Below, in pieces: positions 6,063 through 11,197 of a DNA stretch of 11,197 nt (within the stretch, counting starts at the first letter, position 1; each line of letters opens with the position of its first letter). Source of the DNA: an uncultured Magnetococcales bacterium (GTDB taxonomy: Bacteria > Pseudomonadota > Magnetococcia > Magnetococcales > Magnetaquicoccaceae); contig CAIWLA010000096.1 in NCBI GenBank assembly GCA_903913345.1, forward strand, positions 1 through 11,197, given 5' to 3'. Under the pieces are notes generated by a model. It worked only from the letters and a program-made list of their open reading frames with translations, did no database searches and was not told the DNA's origin. A program made the position numbers and the translations under genes.

Positions 6063-9011
6063 ATGACCAAGCGCATGCTGGTGGACGCCACCCACGCAGA
6101 AGAGGTTCGCGTGGCGGTGGTCCAGGACCAGCGGTTGATCGATCTTGACATAGAAACCGCTTCCAGGGAACAAATCAAAGGTAACATCTATTTGGCCCGC
6201 GTTACCCGGGTGGAGCCGTCCCTGCAGGCTGCCTTCGTCGAATTTCACAGTGGTCGACAAGGGTTTCTCTCCATTAACGACATACACAACAAATATTATC
6301 CGCCCGAAGAGCCGGAACGGGAGGGAAAAAATGCCCACCCGGACAACAAGTCCCTCCATTCTGCCCAGGAGGCGGCGGCCAGAGAATCCCCCGCCGCCCA
6401 GGCCGACGAAGATGATCTGTCGGATGAGTTGCCGCCCATGGACGAACTGCGTCCCCGCGCCAGACGCCGCCATCTGCCCATTCAACGCCTGCTGACGCGG
6501 GGGCAGACCCTGTTGGTACAAGTGGTCAAGGAGGCCCGAAGCAATAAAGGGGCCTCACTGACCACCCACATCTCCCTGGCAGGCCGTTACACGGTGTTGC
6601 TGCCGGAAAATTCGGGTGGTGGCGGCATCTCCCGCAAGATTACGGATCCCGTGGAACGCAAACACCTGAAAGAGGTGCTTTCCTCCATGGAAATTCCCGG
6701 TCATGTCAGCCTGATCATCCGTACCGCCGGTCTGGGACGCACCAAGCGGGAGGTGGCCCGCGACATGTCCTACCTGTTGCGCCTCTGGAAAATGATCGAG
6801 GACAAGGCCAAACAATTAAAACCGCCCGAACTGATTCACGAGGAGGGGGATCTGATCATTCGTGCCATCCGCGATCTGTACACCACGGATATGGAAGAGA
6901 TCCTGATCGATGGTCAGGAGGGATACCGCATCGGCAAGGATTTTATGCGCCTGTTGATGCCGCGCTATGTCAAGGTCGTGCAGCCCTACAAGGATTCGCT
7001 GCCGCTTTTTGCCCGTTACCAGATAGAGAACCAGATTGAATCCATGCACGAACGCAAGGTTCCTTTGCGGGCGGGCGGCTCACTGGTGATTGATCCCACG
7101 GAGGCCATGGTCACCATTGACATCAATTCGGGTCGCTCCACGCGGGAAAGGGATGTGGAAAGTACAGCCTTCAAGACCAATCTCCAGGCGGCGGAGGAGA
7201 TTGGCCGACAGTTGCGTCTGCGTGACCTGGGCGGCCTGATCGTCATCGATTTTATCGACATGGAGGACAAAAAGCACAACCTGGAGGTTGAAAAACAGCT
7301 CAAAGAGGCCCTCAAATTGGACCGCGCCAAGATTCAGATTGGCAAAATTTCCTCGTTCGGGTTGCTGGAACTCTCCCGGCAGCGGATGAAACCCACCTTC
7401 AACGAAACCAGTCGTCTGGAATGTCCCCGCTGCAAAGGGTTGGGAACCATTCGTTCCATCGAGTCCGCCTCCATTCATCTCTTTCGCCAATTGGAGGAGG
7501 AGGTGGCCAAGGGTCGGTACAGCCGTTTGACCTATACCACCTCCCAGGAGATGGCCAATTATTTGCTGAACAACAAGCGCGACCAGATTCGGAACATGGA
7601 GGTGCAGCATGACATTGTCATCCTGATCTACGGGGATCCCAGTCTGCAAACGCCGGAATTTCACAAAAACCGCGTCGAACGTACCCCGGAGGAGTTGGAG
7701 GCCCGCGAGGCCATGCAATCCCAATCCATCGCGGTCACTGAGGAGCCGGAGGAACCAGACTATTTTCCAGATGACCTGGACGATCTGGATGACGAGTCCG
7801 ATGAGATGGAAGATCGCCAACGCGAAGAGACCAGAAAGACATCTCGAAATCGACAGGGGGTCAGCAGCCAGGAACCGGGCAAACCCCCTGCGGAGCCGGT
7901 CAACGCGCCCGGATCCGGTGAGCCTGTCCATCCCGCCGAACCGGAAACAGCGGAAAAGGGCCGTCGTCGTCGCCGCCGACGGAAAAAACCGGGTGCATCG
8001 CCCGCCCCGATTCTCCCCGGCATGGAGGGCATGGAATCCGGGGAGAAGGCGGTTGCGCCCGCCATCGTGGAGGGGGGGGTGCCACCTGCCGAGACCACCA
8101 GACCCGCCGCCGCACCCGGCAGACGCCGGGCAGCGACCCCGCGGTCACCCGCCATCCACAGTGGGGCGGTTGTGCCCGTCGTGGCCCATGATGGTTCCGA
8201 ATCTCTCGCGGAGGAGGCCGTTGCCATTACGCAGGTGCCCGGTTTGTATCGGTTGGGCCATGCGGCGCACGCCGAACCCAGTCCGGTTTTGGCTGCCGAT
8301 GCCCTGACTCCTTCCGCAGAATCTTCGTCTGCTTCCGCAGAAGGGGGGATGGGCGAACTCAATCCGGGGGGTGAAGCGGTGGGTTCTCCGGCCCCGGCCC
8401 GCCCAAGACGGCGACGCCGACGTCGGCGGCCCAGCTCCTCGTGGACACCGCAGACCCTGGAAGGGGCGACTCAACAAGAGGAGACGGAGGAGACGGAGGA
8501 GACAGAGGAGATGCTGCCAGGGGATCCGATGGCGTCTGGTTCAGCCGTTCCGGAAGGGAGACCTCCAGAAGAGACGGACCCTCCAACCGCACAACCGGGT
8601 GCGGAGAGAGAGGGGGGTGATCCGCCCGTGGTCCCGATGGTCGTGGCCCGTGAACCCTCGGCAGCAGAGATCGTCGCCCATTCTGATTCGGAAGGGGGTG
8701 ACGGGCAGGGGGTGGAGACCACCGTGATTGCACCAGAGATCGATGCGATTCCGGTGGTTGAGCCGGTGGTCGAACCGGTGGTCGAACCGGTGGTTGAGGA
8801 TGCCCCGGTTCTTCCCAAAGCCAAGGTGACCAGAACCAGAACCGTGCGCAGCAAGGTGGTCAAAGAGGAGGTTCCTGCATCGGAAAAGAAGCCAAGGGTT
8901 GCCCGCAAGCGGGTGGCAAAGGCACCGGTCGATGCGGCAGTGGTGGCTGATGCAGAAGTGCCTGTTCCCGCAGAAGTGCCTGTTCCCGTGGAGACGGATA
9001 CCCATTCATAA
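6063..9011 (+). CDS. rne: ribonuclease E
   Basis: A 982-residue endoribonuclease that starts mRNA decay and processes rRNA and tRNA precursors, usually membrane-associated as the degradosome core. The opening MTKRMLVDATHAEEVRVAVV matches E. coli RNase E at its first residues and fixes ATG 6063 (AGGAG 11 bases upstream) over the in-frame ATG at 5856. The S1 domain (about 40-175) is split by an insertion at about 82-137 rich in Glu, Ala and Pro. Catalytic aspartates are D353 (IDINSGRS) and D396 (VIDFIDM); the zinc-link cysteines are C454 and C457 (CPRCKGLG). All sit 50 positions later than their E. coli equivalents (D303, D346, C404, C407), which the insertion explains. From about residue 545 the chain is a low-complexity acidic and proline-rich tail with Arg-rich patches at about 633-645 and 779-792 and basic stretches at about 919-956, presumably RNA and protein scaffolds. 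Confidence 0.97.
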   Translation: MTKRMLVDATHAEEVRVAVVQDQRLIDLDIETASREQIKGNIYLARVTRVEPSLQAAFVEFHSGRQGFLSINDIHNKYYPPEEPEREGKNAHPDNKSLHSAQEAAARESPAAQADEDDLSDELPPMDELRPRARRRHLPIQRLLTRGQTLLVQVVKEARSNKGASLTTHISLAGRYTVLLPENSGGGGISRKITDPVERKHLKEVLSSMEIPGHVSLIIRTAGLGRTKREVARDMSYLLRLWKMIEDKAKQLKPPELIHEEGDLIIRAIRDLYTTDMEEILIDGQEGYRIGKDFMRLLMPRYVKVVQPYKDSLPLFARYQIENQIESMHERKVPLRAGGSLVIDPTEAMVTIDINSGRSTRERDVESTAFKTNLQAAEEIGRQLRLRDLGGLIVIDFIDMEDKKHNLEVEKQLKEALKLDRAKIQIGKISSFGLLELSRQRMKPTFNETSRLECPRCKGLGTIRSIESASIHLFRQLEEEVAKGRYSRLTYTTSQEMANYLLNNKRDQIRNMEVQHDIVILIYGDPSLQTPEFHKNRVERTPEELEAREAMQSQSIAVTEEPEEPDYFPDDLDDLDDESDEMEDRQREETRKTSRNRQGVSSQEPGKPPAEPVNAPGSGEPVHPAEPETAEKGRRRRRRRKKPGASPAPILPGMEGMESGEKAVAPAIVEGGVPPAETTRPAAAPGRRRAATPRSPAIHSGAVVPVVAHDGSESLAEEAVAITQVPGLYRLGHAAHAEPSPVLAADALTPSAESSSASAEGGMGELNPGGEAVGSPAPARPRRRRRRRRPSSSWTPQTLEGATQQEETEETEETEEMLPGDPMASGSAVPEGRPPEETDPPTAQPGAEREGGDPPVVPMVVAREPSAAEIVAHSDSEGGDGQGVETTVIAPEIDAIPVVEPVVEPVVEPVVEDAPVLPKAKVTRTRTVRSKVVKEEVPASEKKPRVARKRVAKAPVDAAVVADAEVPVPAEVPVPVETDTHS
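8478..8510 (+). repeat. 9-bp repeat in the rne tail (EET)
   Basis: Three copies of GAGGAGACG (the third with ACA) followed by GAGGAG encode EETEETEETEE. It lies in the disordered tail of RNase E and keeps frame. Confidence 0.9.
8751..8798 (+). repeat. 12-bp repeat in the rne tail (PVVE x4)
   Basis: Four in-frame 12-base units encode PVVE four times (residues 897-912). Units differ only at wobble bases (GTT/GTC, GAG/GAA), so they are slightly older than a perfect slippage array. Confidence 0.92.
8952..8987 (+). repeat. 18-bp perfect duplication at the rne 3' end
   Basis: The 18-base unit gcagaagtgcctgttccc occurs twice in direct succession (8952-8969 and 8970-8987), encoding AEVPVP twice just before the RNase E stop. 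Confidence 0.95.
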
Positions 9012-9020
9012 AACCCATTC

Positions 9021-9063
9021 CCTCCCCTCTGGCGGTCTCGGTCAGACCCATCCAGAGGGGGGG
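9021..9063 (+). terminator. strong two-part hairpin after rne
   Basis: The outer stem pairs 9021-9032 with 9052-9063 (12 bp, one G-U), built on CCCCTCTGG/CCAGAGGGG. An inner stem GGTCT (9034-9038)/AGACC (9044-9048) has the loop CGGTC. It begins 10 bases after the rne stop. There is no T-run behind it on the plus strand, so it is not a classic intrinsic terminator. It may terminate weakly, protect the rne 3' end, or separate rne from the CDGSH gene. Confidence 0.5.
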
Positions 9064-9094
9064 ATGGTCCCATTCCCCCTGTTCGACAGAAATG

Positions 9095-9100
9095 AAGGAG
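9095..9100 (+). promoter_or_regulatory. Shine-Dalgarno fixing the CDGSH gene start
   Basis: AAGGAG ends 9 bases before ATG 9110. The earlier in-frame ATG at 9092 has no such site and overlaps this one, so 9110 is preferred. Confidence 0.75.
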
Positions 9101-9109
9101 CCATACACC

Positions 9110-9322
9110 ATGCAAACGCCCATTATTTTGGACCTGCCTGCCGGAGAGCATTATATCTGTCTGTGCGGAAAGTCAAACAACGCACCCTTTTGCGATGGAT
9201 CCCATCAGGGAAGCGGGCACCATCCACGCCATGTCATCCTGGAGTTCTCTGGACGGGTGGCGATCTGCTCGTGCCTGAAATCCGAATCCCCCCCGTTGTG
9301 TGACGGATCGCATGAGGGATAA
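9110..9322 (+). CDS. small double CDGSH iron-sulfur protein
   Basis: A 70-residue protein made almost entirely of two CDGSH-type [2Fe-2S] binding motifs. The first is CLCGKSNNAPFCDGSH at about residues 17-32 and the second CSCLKSESPPLCDGSH at about 53-68; each has the three cysteines and one histidine that hold the cluster in mitoNEET-type proteins. The family motif C-x-C-x2-S-x3-P-x-C-D-G-S-H is fully kept in both. There is no signal peptide or membrane segment, so it is likely cytosolic. Tandem CDGSH proteins form one family class, often about 70-80 residues in bacteria; proposed roles are redox or iron-sulfur handling, but the precise function is unsettled. It follows rne by 98 bp with the hairpin between, and converges with the MgtC-type gene with 15 bp between stops. 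Confidence 0.92.
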   Translation: MQTPIILDLPAGEHYICLCGKSNNAPFCDGSHQGSGHHPRHVILEFSGRVAICSCLKSESPPLCDGSHEG

Positions 9323-9337
9323 GATCCCGGATTCGCT

Positions 9338-10087
9338 TCAATTGCGTATATGGGCCAGATGGAAACTTTCAATCCCCCCCAGGTTGGGCAGGTGCCCTGA
9401 CAGATCGATCAGCGAGGTGCGTGCGTTTTTTCCAAGCGAAATGATGATAAATCGCCATTCTGAATGGCCATCCTGAAACGCAATGGTGACGGAACTCAAG
9501 ACAATCTGGTAATTGACCTCCAGCATGAACTGCTGGATATTTTCCTGTCGCGGCACCACTCCCTTCTGAAACTGAAGGGTGACGGAGATGACATGATGGG
9601 AGGGTAAAAAAACCTCGAACCAGTTGCCCCAAATCATGAATCCGGCTGACAAAAAGGTGAGCAGAATCGCGGCGGCATAGAATCCGAGTCCGACCAGAAT
9701 GCCGATGGCGGAGGAAGACCAGATGGAGGCAGCCGTGGTCAAGCCACTGATATTCAGTCCATCCTTCATGATGACGCCCGCACCGAGAAAGCCAACGCCG
9801 GTGACGATACCTTGAATGGTCCGCGTGGGATCCGTCAGTCCCAGACCCAGGGCATGACCGCCAAACCAGTGTCCGGGGTAGCCCGAAGCGATGGTCAGGG
9901 CAGCCGATGTCATGCAGACCAGCCCATAGATTCGCATCCCCGCCGCCCGTCCATGGAAGGAACGTTCATACCCGACCAGAATGCCCAGCAACAGGGCACC
10001 AGAAATATTGAAAAACAGGACCATATTCATGGCGAGAGCCGATGAATCCCAATAGCTCGACAAGGCGGCAAAAGTCAGTTGTTCCAT
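9338..10087 (-). CDS. MgtC/SapB family inner-membrane protein
   Basis: A 249-residue protein with an MgtC-type membrane part and a soluble C-terminal domain. Conserved family blocks are visible: GYERSFHGRAAGMR (39-52), DPTRTIQGIVTGVGFLGAGVIM (86-107) and GLTTAASIWSSSAIGILVGLG (115-135). Hydrophobic segments lie at about 22-40, 52-69, 90-107, 115-134 and 136-156. Residues 165-249 form a cytosolic domain in the position of the ACT-like domain of MgtC, but I cannot confirm the fold. MgtC itself supports growth under low magnesium and survival in macrophages by acting on the F-ATPase or phosphate uptake; environmental homologues have mostly unknown roles. ATG 10087, with GGAG 11 bases upstream, is preferred over an in-frame ATG at 10168 that overlaps the upstream ATPase gene. 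The 34-bp gap suggests co-transcription with that gene. Confidence 0.92.
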   Translation of the reverse strand: MEQLTFAALSSYWDSSALAMNMVLFFNISGALLLGILVGYERSFHGRAAGMRIYGLVCMTSAALTIASGYPGHWFGGHALGLGLTDPTRTIQGIVTGVGFLGAGVIMKDGLNISGLTTAASIWSSSAIGILVGLGFYAAAILLTFLSAGFMIWGNWFEVFLPSHHVISVTLQFQKGVVPRQENIQQFMLEVNYQIVLSSVTIAFQDGHSEWRFIIISLGKNARTSLIDLSGHLPNLGGIESFHLAHIRN

Positions 10088-10121
10088 GTGATCCGTTTCT
10101 CCAGGTTTTTTTTTGTCGGGC

Positions 10122-11197
10122 CTATACAACGGTGTGGGCGGACAGATCCAGCACACGCGCAATTTCATCCACGCTCACAATGCCTTGCAAGACGAGGCGA
10201 ATGCCGTCCTGGGCAAGGGTTCGGAACCCTTTTTGTACCGCCAGTTTGAGAAAATCACCCTTGGTGCCGTGGTGGGCGATCAGATCATCAAATTCATCAT
10301 CCATCCGAACCACCTCTATCACCGCCGTCCGACCCTTGAAACCGATCCCGCCACAGGCCTCACACCCGACCGGGCGATAGATGGTCCCCTCGGAGTGGGG
10401 ATCCATTTCCAGAATGCGTCGTTCCTGGGGGGTTGGCCGACCGACCCGTTTGCACCGTACACAGAGCTTGCGCACCAGTCTCTGGGCCAGGACACCACTG
10501 ACATTGCCCGATAAAATTTCCGCATTGACGCCAATATCCAACAAACGGGGAAAGGCCCCCAGGGCCGAGTTGGTATGCAGGGTGCTGAACACCTTGTGCC
10601 CGGTCATGGCCGCCCGCAGGGCCATCTGCGCCGTATCCTGATCCCGAATCTCACCCACCAGAATAATGTCTGGATCCTGCCGCAATATGGAACGAATCCC
10701 TTCCGAAAAACCCAGATTGGCCGCCGGATTGACGGGCGTCTGCCGCACAATCGCCATGGGGTATTCGACCGGATCCTCCAAGGTCATGATATTGACCTCT
10801 TTGGTATTTAAAAAATGAATCATGGAGTAGAGTGTGGTCGTTTTTCCGCTGCCGGTTGGGCCGGTCACCAGGACGATCCCTTCCGGTCGGGTCAGCACTT
10901 TGAGGAGGGTCAAGAGGGTATCGTCCGCCAGTCCCAATTGTTCCAGTGGCAAAAACCCTTTGTTGCGATCCAGTACGCGCAACACCATGTTTTCGCCATG
11001 GGTCGTGGGTTGGGAGGCCACGCGAAAGTCGATGGTTCGCCGGGAGATGGAGATGGAAAAACGACCGTCCTGGGGTGCCCTGGTCTCGGCGATATTCATG
11101 CCGCTCAAAATTTTGATGCGCACGACCATGCCGGAGAGATAATCCTTGTGCATGCTGCGTATCTCGGTGAGCACACCGTCTATTCGATACCGGATGC
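10122..11197 (-). CDS. GspE/PilB family secretion or pilus ATPase (5' end outside window)
   Basis: The C-terminal 358 residues of a hexameric ATPase that powers type II secretion or type IV pilus assembly from the cytoplasmic face of the inner membrane. The frame stays open to the right edge (YRIDGVLTEIRS), so the N-terminal domain is missing only because of the window. Motifs in order: SGMNIAETRAPQDGR, Walker A GPTGSGKTTT, Asp box TLEDPVEYP, Walker B DPDIILVGEIRD, His box STLHTNSALGAFPRL, and a four-cysteine zinc site CVRC...CEAC about 35 residues apart. SGNVSGVLAQRLVRKLC looks closer to GspE wording than to PilB, and the presence of the zinc site excludes PilT, but the other type II or pilus genes are not in view, so I leave the symbol open. 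It ends 34 bp before the MgtC-type gene on the same strand. Confidence 0.93.
   Translation of the reverse strand, partial: IRYRIDGVLTEIRSMHKDYLSGMVVRIKILSGMNIAETRAPQDGRFSISISRRTIDFRVASQPTTHGENMVLRVLDRNKGFLPLEQLGLADDTLLTLLKVLTRPEGIVLVTGPTGSGKTTTLYSMIHFLNTKEVNIMTLEDPVEYPMAIVRQTPVNPAANLGFSEGIRSILRQDPDIILVGEIRDQDTAQMALRAAMTGHKVFSTLHTNSALGAFPRLLDIGVNAEILSGNVSGVLAQRLVRKLCVRCKRVGRPTPQERRILEMDPHSEGTIYRPVGCEACGGIGFKGRTAVIEVVRMDDEFDDLIAHHGTKGDFLKLAVQKGFRTLAQDGIRLVLQGIVSVDEIARVLDLSAHTVV

Noticed and set aside
9316..9328. GGGAT/ATCCC hairpin between the convergent CDGSH and MgtC-type genes
   Set aside because: It has a five-bp stem with a three-base loop and no T-run; it overlaps the CDGSH stop and is probably chance.

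Overview
The window is chromosomal DNA of a Gram-negative bacterium, most likely from the Pseudomonadota. Three things point there: the divergent rluC/rne pair (the arrangement known from Escherichia coli), periplasmic amidase and binding-protein genes with export signals, and a GspE/PilB secretion or pilus ATPase. The RNase E carries an alphaproteobacteria-like insertion in its S1 domain. A Magnetococcia or deep alphaproteobacterial origin would fit, but this is a weak inference because no rRNA or other taxonomic marker is present.

Layout. Minus strand, 1-2728: a membrane sensor histidine kinase (cut off at its C-terminus by the window edge) lies directly behind, and overlaps by one base, a periplasmic phosphate-type binding protein, with no transporter genes beside them. 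Minus strand, 2799-3755: a PD-(D/E)XK nuclease of the Rpn family with four perfect 12-bp repeats near its 3' end. Minus strand, 3820-4662: a short N-acetylmuramoyl-L-alanine amidase with a Tat-like signal. Minus strand, 4806-5828: the 23S rRNA pseudouridine synthase RluC. A 234-bp divergent region follows and holds the probable rne promoter and leader. Plus strand, 6063-9011: RNase E with a long disordered, arginine-rich tail. Plus strand, 9110-9322: a 70-residue protein with two CDGSH iron-sulfur motifs, separated from rne by a strong hairpin. Minus strand, 9338-10087: an MgtC-type membrane protein. Minus strand, 10122-11197: the C-terminal part of a GspE/PilB ATPase, whose N-terminus lies outside the window.

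Most genes are housekeeping (RNA processing, rRNA modification, cell wall, secretion). Two loci look more unusual. One is the rpn gene, which fits the gene-within-a-gene toxin/antitoxin phage-defence arrangement described for this family. The other is the translationally coupled binding protein plus histidine kinase, which looks like a sensing module rather than an uptake system. No rRNA, tRNA, CRISPR array, insertion sequence or prophage was seen, and no stretch over 300 bp lacks a gene.
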